Source: Lachnospiraceae bacterium
GTDB taxonomy: Bacteria > Bacillota > Clostridia > Lachnospirales > Lachnospiraceae
DNA length: 39,405 bases
Reading direction: 5' to 3'
Assembly (NCBI GenBank): GCA_017387565.1
Contig: JAFOEY010000014.1
Location: 1 to 39,405 of the forward strand
The position numbers were made by a program, and so were the translations under genes. Positions 8,895-17,457 of this stretch are shown one piece after another (position 1 is the first letter of the stretch; each line of letters opens with the position of its first letter). The notes under the pieces are model-generated. The model saw only the letters and a program-made list of their open reading frames with translations, had not been told where the DNA came from and did not search any database.

Positions 8895-9524
8895 TTATAT
8901 CAGACCTCTTAATGCCAGACATTTATTAACCTGCTGATTGCTTCCCATATGGCAACCGAATGTAACAAATCCATCCGCCGACTTTGCTCTTCTGACAACC
9001 TTTCCCGTTAGGGTAATCTTTTCTTTTAATACGGAATCTACATATGAAAACTCTACAATTTCTGTCTGCAAATGCGGTAAAGGCTCATTTTGTTCATGTA
9101 TCGTATAGGAAAAACCGGTCGCACTTAAATCTTTGATACATGCCTGCATTTCTTTCTTCATTTTATTGTTGATAACCGTACCAATTTCATTGACATATAC
9201 ACGATCCGCCTGCCGACGATTCTCTTTGGTGGATTCGGTCATAGAAATGACTTCATGATATTTAACTCCACCGACAATCAGGGAGCGAATCCGACAATTC
9301 CGAAAAATAATCGGGCCGGTTTCACTTTGAGCCGTAACCTCTATGATAATTCCCGGAACCTGAAATGACAAAATCTGTCCGTTATGCTTTAAGAGCGGAA
9401 TTAAAATGTGCTTTTTGGAAACGGATGTTTTGCTTATTTTAGTTTTCCACTCCAGCTGATTGCTGTTTTTCATTTTAACAGTGATGGTAATCGGCGATTG
9501 AACCTCTAATTCGAAAATTTTCAT
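8895..9524 (-). CDS. PilZ domain protein, putative c-di-GMP receptor
   Basis: The C-terminal half carries the PilZ signature: ENRRQADRV (the RxxxR loop) and, about 35 residues on, KDLSATGFS (the D/NxSxxG motif). Both are needed to bind cyclic di-GMP. The N-terminal ~100 residues look like a YcgR-N-type beta domain. I chose the ATG at 9524 (209 residues, MKIFELEV...), with AAGGA about 13 bases upstream. A TTG at 9572 with GAGGG 9 bases upstream is a real alternative that adds 16 residues. A diguanylate cyclase fusion is encoded at 13.1-15.0 kb, so signal maker and receptor are near each other, though not in one operon. Confidence 0.82.
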   Translation of the reverse strand: MKIFELEVQSPITITVKMKNSNQLEWKTKISKTSVSKKHILIPLLKHNGQILSFQVPGIIIEVTAQSETGPIIFRNCRIRSLIVGGVKYHEVISMTESTKENRRQADRVYVNEIGTVINNKMKKEMQACIKDLSATGFSYTIHEQNEPLPHLQTEIVEFSYVDSVLKEKITLTGKVVRRAKSADGFVTFGCHMGSNQQVNKCLALRGLI

Positions 9525-9631
9525 GTATTTTCTTTTATCCTTAAGTATGATTGTATTTGATACAAGAGGCAATAGCTTTTACCCTCATGTGATTATCACT
9601 ATATCACATAACAAAGAAATTGTCATAAAAA

Positions 9632-10006
9632 TTATTCTTCAATATGCTCCATTCCCTGCGAAATAATGGTTCTAACATGTGCATCTGCCAAAGAATAAAA
9701 AATGGATTTCCCTTCTCTTCGCGATTTTACCAGACGGCTTTGCTTTAAAATCTTTAATTGGTGAGAAATCGCCGACTGTGTCATATTAAGAGTTGCGGCC
9801 AAATCACATACACATACCTCTGCTTCAAATAATACATATAAAATACGAATACGGGTGGAATCCCCAAATACTTTAAATAACTCTGCCAGATCGTACAGTT
9901 CCTCTTCTGAAGGCATCGTTTCATTTACAATCCTTAAAAGATCCTGATGAACTTCGGTTGTCTCACAACATTCGATTCCTTCATGATTATGATGATGTTC
10001 TGCCAT
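9632..10006 (-). CDS. ArsR/SmtB-family metal sensor repressor (CadC/CzrA-like)
   Basis: This is a 124-residue winged-helix repressor. The recognition helix region TQSAISHQLKILKQSRLV is at about 76-93. Metal ligands of both known sites can be seen: a cysteine pair CVC (C65, C67) in helix 3 with an N-terminal CC at 13-14, and a helix-5 zinc site D108-x-H110-x10-H121-xx-E124. The N-terminus is also His-rich (HHHNH). This makes it a Cd/Pb/Zn-type sensor similar to CadC, which keeps both sites. It is the last gene of the efflux operon, and the palindrome at 12,482-12,505 is its likely target. Confidence 0.9.
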   Translation of the reverse strand: MAEHHHNHEGIECCETTEVHQDLLRIVNETMPSEEELYDLAELFKVFGDSTRIRILYVLFEAEVCVCDLAATLNMTQSAISHQLKILKQSRLVKSRREGKSIFYSLADAHVRTIISQGMEHIEE

Positions 10007-10222
10007 TTTTTCACCTCTTCCGTTTCTTTCTCATTCTTAATTGTTTTCTGTTTCTTATGTTTTCCGATTTTCTATTGTGTTTTTCAAAATTTTCATTCTA
10101 GTCAATCTGTTATTGACTTATCTGTTTACCATTTTTAAACAATCAACTATTTGTCTATCAAATTATCTATTTTAATCAGTCAACCATTATCTATCACATT
10201 ATCGCTCTTTTTCTGACTAAAA

Positions 10223-12142
10223 TCAAAGTTTCTTCACAAACAGGGCCCGTATCGCATTCAGTACAGCAATTACCATAACCCCGACATCGGCAAAAATTGC
10301 AAGCCACATATTGGCAATACCAAGTGCACCAAGCACAAGGCAAATCAACTTAATCCCGATTGCAAAGAAAATATTCTGATATACAATACGCAGACACTTT
10401 CTGGATATTTTGATTGCCTTGGATATTTTCAGCGGATCATCATCCATAAGTACAATATCCGCTGACTCGATTGCCGCATCAGAGCCAAGTGCTCCCATTG
10501 CGATTCCGATATCAGCCCTAGACAGTACCGGTGCATCATTGATTCCATCTCCGACAAATGCCAGCTTTTCTTTTTTACCTTTTTTCTCCAAAAGCTGTTC
10601 CACTATGCTTACTTTATCTGCCGGAAGAAGTTCACTGTAGACCTCATCAATTCCGAGCTCTTTTGCCACCTGATTAGCAACAACTTTTGTATCTCCGGTC
10701 AGCATAACGGTTTTTTTCACTCCATTTCTCTTTAGAGAAGAAATGGCTTCTTTTGCATGGGGCTTTAAGATATCAGAAATAACAATCTGTCCGACATACT
10801 GTTTATCTATGGCAACATGAACCACCGTTCCTATTTTATCACAAGGTTTGAATGCTACCCCGATTTGTTTCATCAGTTTTTCATTACCTGCTGCAACACT
10901 CTTTTCATCTACTTTCGCAATGACACCATGACCGCTGATTTCCTGCACATCATGAATACGGTTTTTGTCAACTTCTTTTCCATATGCCTTCAACAAGCTC
11001 TTGCTGATTGGATGTGTAGAAAAGCTTTCCGCATAGGCCGCCATTTCGATTACGTCTTCTTTGGGAATGGTGTTTTCATAAACGCCGTTTACTTCAAATA
11101 CTCCCTGTGTCATGGTTCCGGTTTTATCAAAAACCACATACTTCGCTTCAGATAATGCCTCTAAATAGCTGGATCCTTTTACCAGTACGCCCTGATTTGA
11201 GGCACCACCAATACCGGCAAAAAAGCTAAGTGGGATACTGATGACAAGTGCACAGGGACAGCTGATGACAAGGAATGTCAGAGCGCGGTATATATAAACC
11301 GGCCACATAGGCGACAATCCCATAAAAAGCCATCTGACAAGGGGAGGTAAAACGGCTAACGCCAATGCCCCGTAGCAGACTGCGGGTGTATAATATCTTG
11401 CAAACTTCGAAATAAAGTTTTCAGATTTCGATTTTTTGGAACCTGCATTTTCTACTAAATCCAGAATCTTCGAAACCGTCGATTCTCCAAATTCCTTGGT
11501 TGTCCGGATTTTAATCAATCCGCTTAAGTTGATGCATCCACTTATGACCTCATCATCAACACCTGCTTCTCTGGGCAGGCTCTCACCGGTCAACGCACTT
11601 GTATTTAAAGATGTATTACCTTCTATAATCGTACCGTCAATCGGAACTTTTTCTCCGGGTTTTACCACAATGATAGTTCCGATTTCTACTTCATCCGGAT
11701 CAACCTGCTCTAACTCTCCATCTTTTTCAATGTTGGCATAGTCCGGACGGATATCCATCAGTTCACTGATATTCCAACGGCTCTTTCCGACTGCATAGCT
11801 TTGAAAAAGCTCTCCAATCTGATAAAAAAGCATAACCGCTATGGCCTCAGTATAATCATTTTCACCGGATATACCCAATGCGGCTGCCGAAGCACTTCCT
11901 TCATACAGTGCTACGGCAATGGCTCCAATCGTTGCAATCGCCATCAAAAAATTTTCATCAAAAACCTGCCGGTTACAAATTCCCTTCCATGCCTTTTTTA
12001 ATACATCATATCCTATAATAATATATGGGATCATATAAAGGGCAAATCTTAAAAGCCCTTCTGCCGGTATAAACTTTAAAATAATTATGAATGCTGCCGA
12101 AACAATAATACGAACAAGCATCTTTTTTTGTTTTTTATTCAT
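10223..12142 (-). CDS. Heavy-metal P1B-type ATPase (Zn/Cd/Pb efflux type) without HMA domain
   Basis: The 639-residue product has all P-type ATPase landmarks: TGES (185-188), the transmembrane CPC metal site (295-297), the phosphorylation motif DKTGT with D339, MLTGD, and GDGINDAP. The CPC motif and the partner ArsR sensor suggest a Zn2+/Cd2+/Pb2+ exporter rather than a Cu+ pump, but copper is not excluded by sequence alone. Family members usually begin with one or more HMA domains; here the protein starts straight at the first membrane helices, and the HMA domain is a separate gene 74 bases upstream. A 216-base AT-rich gap without a gene separates it from arsR. Confidence 0.92.
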   Translation of the reverse strand: MNKKQKKMLVRIIVSAAFIIILKFIPAEGLLRFALYMIPYIIIGYDVLKKAWKGICNRQVFDENFLMAIATIGAIAVALYEGSASAAALGISGENDYTEAIAVMLFYQIGELFQSYAVGKSRWNISELMDIRPDYANIEKDGELEQVDPDEVEIGTIIVVKPGEKVPIDGTIIEGNTSLNTSALTGESLPREAGVDDEVISGCINLSGLIKIRTTKEFGESTVSKILDLVENAGSKKSKSENFISKFARYYTPAVCYGALALAVLPPLVRWLFMGLSPMWPVYIYRALTFLVISCPCALVISIPLSFFAGIGGASNQGVLVKGSSYLEALSEAKYVVFDKTGTMTQGVFEVNGVYENTIPKEDVIEMAAYAESFSTHPISKSLLKAYGKEVDKNRIHDVQEISGHGVIAKVDEKSVAAGNEKLMKQIGVAFKPCDKIGTVVHVAIDKQYVGQIVISDILKPHAKEAISSLKRNGVKKTVMLTGDTKVVANQVAKELGIDEVYSELLPADKVSIVEQLLEKKGKKEKLAFVGDGINDAPVLSRADIGIAMGALGSDAAIESADIVLMDDDPLKISKAIKISRKCLRIVYQNIFFAIGIKLICLVLGALGIANMWLAIFADVGVMVIAVLNAIRALFVKKL

Positions 12143-12216
12143 ACTGCTTTCTTCCTATCTTTTTATTCTCATAATCATCAAAGTTTAATCAAAAATTTGA
12201 TCATCTGTTTCATCTT

Positions 12217-12435
12217 CTAGAAAAATATTTCACAGTCATCTTCCACTTTTTTACAGTTAGCCAAAACTTCTTTCATTACCGCCTTGTAATCGACACCTTC
12301 TTCAAATTCCACATGCATTTTCAACGCCATAAAGTTAACCGTTGCATCTTTTACTCCGGCTGTTTTTCTGGCTGCTTCTTCCATTTTATTTGCACAGTTA
12401 GCACAGTCTACTTCAATTTTGTATGCTTTTTTCAT
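12217..12435 (-). CDS. Free-standing HMA metallochaperone
   Basis: The ATG at 12435 (72 residues) has GAGAGAGG about 8 bases upstream; a start at 12453 is less likely. The whole protein is one ferredoxin-like HMA domain with DCANCANKMEE near the N-terminus, giving the CxxC pair that binds a soft metal, and a Cys-containing C-terminus (NCKKVEDDCEIFF). It is first in the operon ahead of an ATPase lacking this domain, so it probably works as that pump's detached metal-binding domain or delivers metal to it. Confidence 0.87.
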   Translation of the reverse strand: MKKAYKIEVDCANCANKMEEAARKTAGVKDATVNFMALKMHVEFEEGVDYKAVMKEVLANCKKVEDDCEIFF

Positions 12436-12481
12436 AGCCTCTACCTCTCTCATATATTTTTGACAAATAACTATGTTTCAT

Positions 12482-12541
12482 ACATATGAACAATCATTCA
12501 TATGTTTATATTTATTATAACACCCGATTCTCTGTTGTCAA
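12482..12541 (-). promoter_or_regulatory. Promoter and ArsR-type operator of the metal efflux operon
   Basis: On the minus strand TTGACA (12,536-12,541) and TATAAT (12,514-12,519) are both perfect consensus with a 16-base spacer. Immediately downstream, covering the expected start of transcription, is ACATATGAA-N6-TTCATATGT (12,482-12,505). Its shape, with ATATGAA half sites, matches SmtB/CzrA/CadC operators. A strong promoter blocked by a metal-released repressor is the expected logic. Confidence 0.85.
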
Positions 12542-12553
12542 CCACAAAATAAA

Positions 12554-12581
12554 AAGCAAGTGTTTATCGAAACACCTGCTT
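12554..12581 (-). terminator. Terminator overlapping the Nudix gene stop
   Basis: On the minus strand AAGCAGGTGTTT and AAACACTTGCTT pair over 12 positions (one G-U) with a 4-base loop, followed by TTTATTTTG. The hairpin includes the last codons and stop of the Nudix gene. It separates that gene from the efflux promoter directly beyond. Confidence 0.85.
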
Positions 12582-13064
12582 AATGCTGTCATAATGTAAA
12601 AATATCCCCTGCCTGCCAAGCTCTGCAATTTCTTCTGCTGTCGCAAGCATAAATCCGTCCGTTTCCGCTTCTTGGGGCTTTACATCTGCCTCATCAAAGT
12701 CCAGTTCAAAACGATAAACATCTACAAAATAATTATCGCCTTCACCCGGATTTTCTCTGTGATAGGTAAATTCATATGCATCCTTACATCCGGAAACATC
12801 TAATCCGGTTTCTTCTTTTACCTCACGGATAGCAGCCTCTAACGATTCTTCTCCTGCCTGTGCAGCTCCACCGGATACTTCCCAATGTCCGGGCGCCCAT
12901 GCTTTGGTCATCACTCTCTTTGTAATCAGATACTTACCGTCCGGTCTGCAGACAACACCCAGTACGGTAAGGTGATATTCTCCATCCTGTAAAATCCAGT
13001 CATTCCGCTTCATTGTACGACCGGTTCTTTTTTTATCCCTATCATAAATATCCCATAGTTCCAT
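12564..13064 (-). CDS. Nudix hydrolase
   Basis: The start at 13064 (166 residues, MELWDIYD...) is set by AGAGGA 8 bases upstream. A complete Nudix box GX5EX7REUXEEXGU lies at residues 66-88 (G66, E72, R80-E81, E84-E85, G87), so it should hydrolyse a nucleoside-diphosphate-linked substrate with a divalent metal. The N-terminal LWDIYDRDKKRTGRTMKR layout resembles the isopentenyl-diphosphate-isomerase-like/YfcD group of Nudix proteins. The exact substrate cannot be read from the sequence. Confidence 0.88.
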   Translation of the reverse strand: MELWDIYDRDKKRTGRTMKRNDWILQDGEYHLTVLGVVCRPDGKYLITKRVMTKAWAPGHWEVSGGAAQAGEESLEAAIREVKEETGLDVSGCKDAYEFTYHRENPGEGDNYFVDVYRFELDFDEADVKPQEAETDGFMLATAEEIAELGRQGIFLHYDSIKQVFR

Positions 13065-13125
13065 ATGTATATCCTCTTTCATATTAGCAGTAAAATATGC
13101 CCACTATAAAAGTGTAATACTTCTT

Positions 13126-15045
13126 TTACAGTTGTTGCATATAACGTCTCTTTGCCTGATACATACTATGATCTGCTTTGTTAACAGCTTCCTTTAAAGT
13201 AATTTCACTGTCAGGTTCAATAATATAATAACCCATACTTGCACTGATTGTATAAGGGTAATGATTATCACTATTAGCTTTTTGCAAAAACATTTCTACG
13301 TTTTTTATTAAGTCCTCTGTTTTTTTTGCTGTATAGCCTGATCCCATCATGATAAACTCATCACCACCAAAACGGGTACAGACATCTCCTTCTGCTTTTG
13401 ATTCAATCAATGCTTTTGCCACTGTTCTGATTGCAATATCACCATTCTCATGTCCATATACATCATTAATATGTTTTAATTTATTCAAATCAGCAAACAG
13501 GATTAACATAGATTTCTTTTCTGATTTGCACTTATTGTAAAGCTTTGCCGAATATCTCTCAAATCCAAAGCGATTATATAAGTTGGTCAGGCCATCACGG
13601 ATATACATTTCCTCAAGCCGGCGCAAAGCATCATTCATGGCATTTTTCCGTCGAATATTTTCAATGGAAATATTGACATTCATCAACCACTGATAAAATG
13701 ACTGTCCATTCATTGTAAAATTTGGATTCACAAGTATGGCATACCCAAGACATCGATCCTGAAAATGAATCGGTGTAAAAATATAGGTCTTTGCTTCGTC
13801 TGTGCATTCGCATTCCGGCAATAACTGTTCTGTATCAAAATCATCTGCTTTAAAATAACTTCCATCCTTGTAGGCAGCAAGAACAGCCATGCGTTTGGGA
13901 TAAGCCAAAACAACGTCTTTTTCATATTGTTTTAATCTACCCATAAAATCCGGTGAATCGATTCCGTTGGGATGACCTTTTACTTCGGGACTGACACATA
14001 AGTACAGTCCATCACTTTTTAGAAATGGAATAAAATCTTTAAGACTATCCAGCATTTCGTCAAATGTATCACAATCAGTTAATTGTTCCGTCATTTCATT
14101 AAGAATAGTAGAATTGGAAATGTTCTTCTCCTGATTAACAAAAAAATCATGACGAAACTCTTTAAAGCTTTTTCCGCATCGTACCCAGCAACCACAGCTT
14201 TCACGAAAAACGGGTTCTGTTTTCATTATAATATTATTTGCGACTTCTTCTTCCCTGATTTTCTGAATCAGATTTTCACAAACAATTGCTCCCAACTCTT
14301 CCCGGGGACGTTTTACAGAAGAAATCCGCGGTTCATAATTAACCGCATCGGCAATATCATCAAATCCGGTAACAGCAACATCCTTTGGTACTTTTATTCC
14401 GCATTTTTCAAAACCACGGATTAATCCCATCGCCATTTCATCATTGGAACAGGCAACCGCTCTGGGCAAACCCGATGCTCTGTTAATAAAATGCTCTGCT
14501 GCTTCCAATCCGCTTTGAAAACCATAATTGCCATAAAAAATGTCTTCCTCCTGCACTTTTATGCCATGTTCTTTTAAAACATCTTCATAGGCATTTAAAC
14601 GACGAATGCTTTCCTGATTTTCCTTTGGTCCGGCAATAAACCCAATACTCTCGTATTTGTGAAAGTCCAAAAGATGCTCAATCATATCCCGCATTGCATC
14701 ATAATTATCAATTCCGGCAAAACCCAAACCATCTTCTTTGATTTCCATGGAAATAGTTGGAACAGAATGTTTTTTAACTTCGTCAAACAATTCCCGTTCA
14801 ACCTCTTTGCAGATTATGGTACTGGAGACAAGAATGATACCGTCGAACTTATCTATTTCGGCAAGGCGGAAAATATTAAATTCTCCTACATCAAATTTTC
14901 GGGATATCTCCAAACTACCTGCACAATTAAAGATAGAAAGAGAAAATCCCTGCTCAATTGCTTTTTTCCGAATACCTTCCAATAATATTTTCCATGCCTC
15001 TCCATCCCTTCCGGTTATGAAAACGGCTATATTATTTTTTTTCAT
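13126..15045 (-). CDS. LacI-type sugar-binding domain fused to GGDEF diguanylate cyclase
   Basis: The ATG at 15045 has GGAGGG 8 bases upstream, giving 639 residues. Residues ~1-285 form a periplasmic-binding-protein-like domain of the LacI/GalR type (VTGFDDIADAVNYEPRISSV near its end) but without the DNA-binding helix-turn-helix. A middle segment (~300-470) follows with no clear assignment. The C-terminus is a GGDEF domain starting RDGLTNLYNRFGFE, with the intact motif RFGGDEF at about 558-564. The RxxD inhibitory site that normally precedes it reads AEGD, so product feedback through that site is unlikely. There is no signal peptide or membrane helix, so it probably senses an intracellular sugar-like ligand and makes c-di-GMP. 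Confidence 0.88.
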   Translation of the reverse strand: MKKNNIAVFITGRDGEAWKILLEGIRKKAIEQGFSLSIFNCAGSLEISRKFDVGEFNIFRLAEIDKFDGIILVSSTIICKEVERELFDEVKKHSVPTISMEIKEDGLGFAGIDNYDAMRDMIEHLLDFHKYESIGFIAGPKENQESIRRLNAYEDVLKEHGIKVQEEDIFYGNYGFQSGLEAAEHFINRASGLPRAVACSNDEMAMGLIRGFEKCGIKVPKDVAVTGFDDIADAVNYEPRISSVKRPREELGAIVCENLIQKIREEEVANNIIMKTEPVFRESCGCWVRCGKSFKEFRHDFFVNQEKNISNSTILNEMTEQLTDCDTFDEMLDSLKDFIPFLKSDGLYLCVSPEVKGHPNGIDSPDFMGRLKQYEKDVVLAYPKRMAVLAAYKDGSYFKADDFDTEQLLPECECTDEAKTYIFTPIHFQDRCLGYAILVNPNFTMNGQSFYQWLMNVNISIENIRRKNAMNDALRRLEEMYIRDGLTNLYNRFGFERYSAKLYNKCKSEKKSMLILFADLNKLKHINDVYGHENGDIAIRTVAKALIESKAEGDVCTRFGGDEFIMMGSGYTAKKTEDLIKNVEMFLQKANSDNHYPYTISASMGYYIIEPDSEITLKEAVNKADHSMYQAKRRYMQQL

Positions 15046-15106
15046 ATATGAGCCCTCCGAGAATTCTCTCAATAACCCATTTACATTTATAGTTATAATC
15101 TGTTAT

Positions 15107-15135
15107 ATTATACCATTTTTTATATTTCAAAACAA
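15107..15135 (-). promoter_or_regulatory. Probable promoter of the GGDEF fusion gene
   Basis: TATAAT (minus strand, 15,107-15,112) has TTGTTT 17 bases upstream (15,130-15,135). The -10 is perfect and the -35 keeps three of six bases. The leader would be about 55-60 bases. Confidence 0.5.
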
Positions 15136-15196
15136 AATGTTTTTTTGACATTTTTGACACTGTTTTTGCAATCGAGAGTAGTCGATGACGCAAAAA

Positions 15197-15221
15197 GCCC
15201 GACTCATATCGTGAGCCGGGC
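15197..15221 (-). terminator. Terminator downstream of the SpoVK-like gene
   Basis: On the minus strand GCCCGGCTCA and TGAGTCGGGC pair over 10 positions with one wobble and a 5-base loop, followed directly by TTTTTG. This is a canonical intrinsic terminator 62 bases past the stop at 15,283. Confidence 0.88.
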
Positions 15222-15282
15222 ACTATTTTATAAAACGATATAAATGTTGCAAGTGACAAAAGCAAATTTTGCCATCACCCAA

Positions 15283-16662
15283 TTAACCTAATGAAATATT
15301 CTCAACATCTTCTTTTTCTAAAACCGCCAGTGTATCTTTATTTACATCTTTTAAAGACACAATACGGGAAGCCTGATTGGAAACGGCTTTCTCCAGATAG
15401 TTTCGTACATCTCTGGCATTGGCATAGTTATCTGGCTTGTTTTCACAACGGTTTTTGAAAAATTCTTTGGCAATGTCTGCAGCTTCGTCTGAAAGCTGGT
15501 AGTCCTGTCCTTTACAGAGATTTAATAAGATCTCAAACTCTTCATCAGCCGTATAATCGTCGAAATAGATGTATTTGTTGAAACGGGAACGAAGTCCCGG
15601 GTTGGAATCGATGAATTCCTGCATCAGATCCGTATATCCTGCTACGATAACGATTAAATCATCTCTATGGTCTTCCATCGCCTTGAGTAACGTATCAACC
15701 GCTTCCTGTCCAAAGTCTCCCTGTCCTTTATTGTTGGTCAGGGTATAGGCTTCATCCACAAATAAAATGCCGCCGAGCGCTTCTTCAACCACTTCCATGA
15801 CCTTGGTTGCAGTCTGTCCGATATATCCGCAAACCAGTCCGGAACGATCCACTTCTACAAGATGTCCTTTTTCAATCACACCAATGCTTGCGTATATCTT
15901 GGATAACAGTCTTGCAACGGTTGTTTTACCGGTACCGGGGTTTCCCATGAAAACCATATGTCTGTTGACACTGGTCGTCTTCATACCGTTTTCTTCTCTC
16001 ATCTTCTGAACCTTCATCAGATTGACTAAAGAATTTACATCTTCTTTTACACTCTTTAATCCGGTCAGGGAATTGAGCTGCGCTAAAAGCTCACCGGAAT
16101 CTAACTTTTCCATTTCCTCTTCTTTTGGAGGTTTGGCTACAGTTATCGGCTTTTTATCAGGACGCAGTAATCCATATTCCTTCAGATAATTGTCAAGCAT
16201 CAGACAATACTTTGACAACATCTCAACTTCTTTTTCACCTGCACAGGAATTGCTGGCAATATAACTTTGTCCGATTTCCCGAAAAGTATCCACCACGAAT
16301 TTCGCTTTTTGATTGCGGTAAATATCTCCTTTAATTTTTCTGCCTGCATCCGCCAGGACAAAATATTTTAAAGCCATCGGAATTTTGGTTCCATAGGTTT
16401 TTTCATTTAAATCGCGTTTCTTTTTTAATTCATCGGCCGTATTGGAATCAATATAAAAACCCAGCATATCGTTGATAAAGGTTTCTTCTTCTTTTTCCAG
16501 ATGACCGGACAATGTAGAAATATAGATGACAAAATTGAGAAATTCCCGACGCAGGTTTTCACGCAAAGTCATCTGCATATCCTGCTTGATGACGCCGTTT
16601 TTCTCAATATAATCACACATTTCATAGCATTGATTCATTAATTGTTTCAGATCTTTTCCCAT
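15283..16662 (-). CDS. CbxX/SpoVK-like AAA+ ATPase
   Basis: The product has 459 residues. Residues ~190-445 are an AAA+ module of the CbxX/CfqX/SpoVK family: [11 protein letters not shown], Walker [10 protein letters not shown] (240-248), the pore-like GYIGQTATK, Walker [11 protein letters not shown] (299-308) and an arginine-finger region GLRSRF. The N-terminal ~170 residues are all-helical with a TerB-like look ([17 protein letters not shown]...), not part of the SpoVK core. The ATG has a GGAG site. It lies 56 bases after thrH with no terminator between, so co-transcription is likely. SpoVK acts in spore maturation in Bacillus, but this longer protein need not share that role. Confidence 0.85.
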   Translation of the reverse strand: MGKDLKQLMNQCYEMCDYIEKNGVIKQDMQMTLRENLRREFLNFVIYISTLSGHLEKEEETFINDMLGFYIDSNTADELKKKRDLNEKTYGTKIPMALKYFVLADAGRKIKGDIYRNQKAKFVVDTFREIGQSYIASNSCAGEKEVEMLSKYCLMLDNYLKEYGLLRPDKKPITVAKPPKEEEMEKLDSGELLAQLNSLTGLKSVKEDVNSLVNLMKVQKMREENGMKTTSVNRHMVFMGNPGTGKTTVARLLSKIYASIGVIEKGHLVEVDRSGLVCGYIGQTATKVMEVVEEALGGILFVDEAYTLTNNKGQGDFGQEAVDTLLKAMEDHRDDLIVIVAGYTDLMQEFIDSNPGLRSRFNKYIYFDDYTADEEFEILLNLCKGQDYQLSDEAADIAKEFFKNRCENKPDNYANARDVRNYLEKAVSNQASRIVSLKDVNKDTLAVLEKEDVENISLG

Positions 16663-16718
16663 ATCTACTCCATTATTGAAAAGACTACTTTTTAATCATT
16701 ATTTGAATAGCAAACAAA

Positions 16719-17321
16719 TTAGTTCAATACTTCCTTAATAGCCGCTAACAACTCATCATATGTCTCAAAGGCCTTTAAATCCGGATTGTCTGCTTTGATC
16801 TGTTCCGTACTCTTAAATAAAAATCCGGCTTTGCTTGCTTTAATCATTCCCAGATCATTGTGACTGTCACCGCTTGCAATCGTATCATAACCGATGGACT
16901 GCAATGCTTTTACGGTTGTATATTTGGAGTTTTCGACACGCATTTTAAATCCGGTAATCTCACCGTCTTCTGCTACCTCTAAAGAATTGCAGAAAATGGT
17001 AGGCCAACCCAGCTTTTTCATAAGTGGTGTTGCAAACTGGGTAAAAGTATCGCTGATAATGATAACCTGTGTAATGGAGCGTAATTCATCTAAAAATTCT
17101 TTTGCTCCGGGTATCGGATCAATCTTTGCAATGGTATCCTGAATTTCCTTTAATCCAAGACCATGCTCTTTTAAAATACCGATACGCCATTTCATCAGTT
17201 TATCATAATCGGGCTCATCACGGGTTGTTCTCGTTAATTCCGGAATGCCGCTCTCTTTTGCAAAAGCAATCCAGATTTCCGGTACTAAAACACCCTCTAA
17301 ATCCAAACATACAATATCCAT
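16719..17321 (-). CDS. thrH: ThrH-type phosphoserine phosphatase / homoserine phosphotransferase
   Basis: This 200-residue HAD-family enzyme opens MDIVCLDLEGVLVPEIWIAF, closely matching Pseudomonas ThrH, including the ThrH-specific DLEG in place of the DxDG motif of SerB. Motif II is IISDTF (~94-99) and motif III/IV is ASGDSHNDLGM (~155-165). Known ThrH removes phosphate from phosphoserine and can transfer it to homoserine, linking serine and threonine synthesis. The ATG has GAGG 8 bases upstream. No amino-acid biosynthesis genes flank it. Confidence 0.88.
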   Translation of the reverse strand: MDIVCLDLEGVLVPEIWIAFAKESGIPELTRTTRDEPDYDKLMKWRIGILKEHGLGLKEIQDTIAKIDPIPGAKEFLDELRSITQVIIISDTFTQFATPLMKKLGWPTIFCNSLEVAEDGEITGFKMRVENSKYTTVKALQSIGYDTIASGDSHNDLGMIKASKAGFLFKSTEQIKADNPDLKAFETYDELLAAIKEVLN

Positions 17322-17428
17322 TTTTTCATCCTCACTCTTTCTGTTCTTTTATTGTTGCTGTCTATGTAAATCAATACATCCGCTTTTTAGCTTTTCTGAA
17401 CTCGTACACATAAGCTCACATATGAATT

Positions 17429-17457
17429 AGTATAGCACAATTTTATATGGTCTTCAA
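17429..17457 (-). promoter_or_regulatory. Promoter of thrH
   Basis: On the minus strand TTGAAG (17,452-17,457) and TATACT (17,429-17,434) are separated by 17 bases. The -35 lies within the last codons of the upstream DUF362 gene. The leader is about 100 bases. Confidence 0.6.

Noticed and set aside
10007-10222. Separate arsR promoter or small gene between the P1B ATPase and the sensor
   Set aside because: The stretch is AT-rich with repeated ATTATC/CTATCA-like words but no hexamer pair with proper spacing and no credible frame.
15032-15265. Small 77-codon gene between the GGDEF fusion and the AAA ATPase
   Set aside because: It overlaps the GGDEF promoter and coding start, has no ribosome site and no family resemblance.
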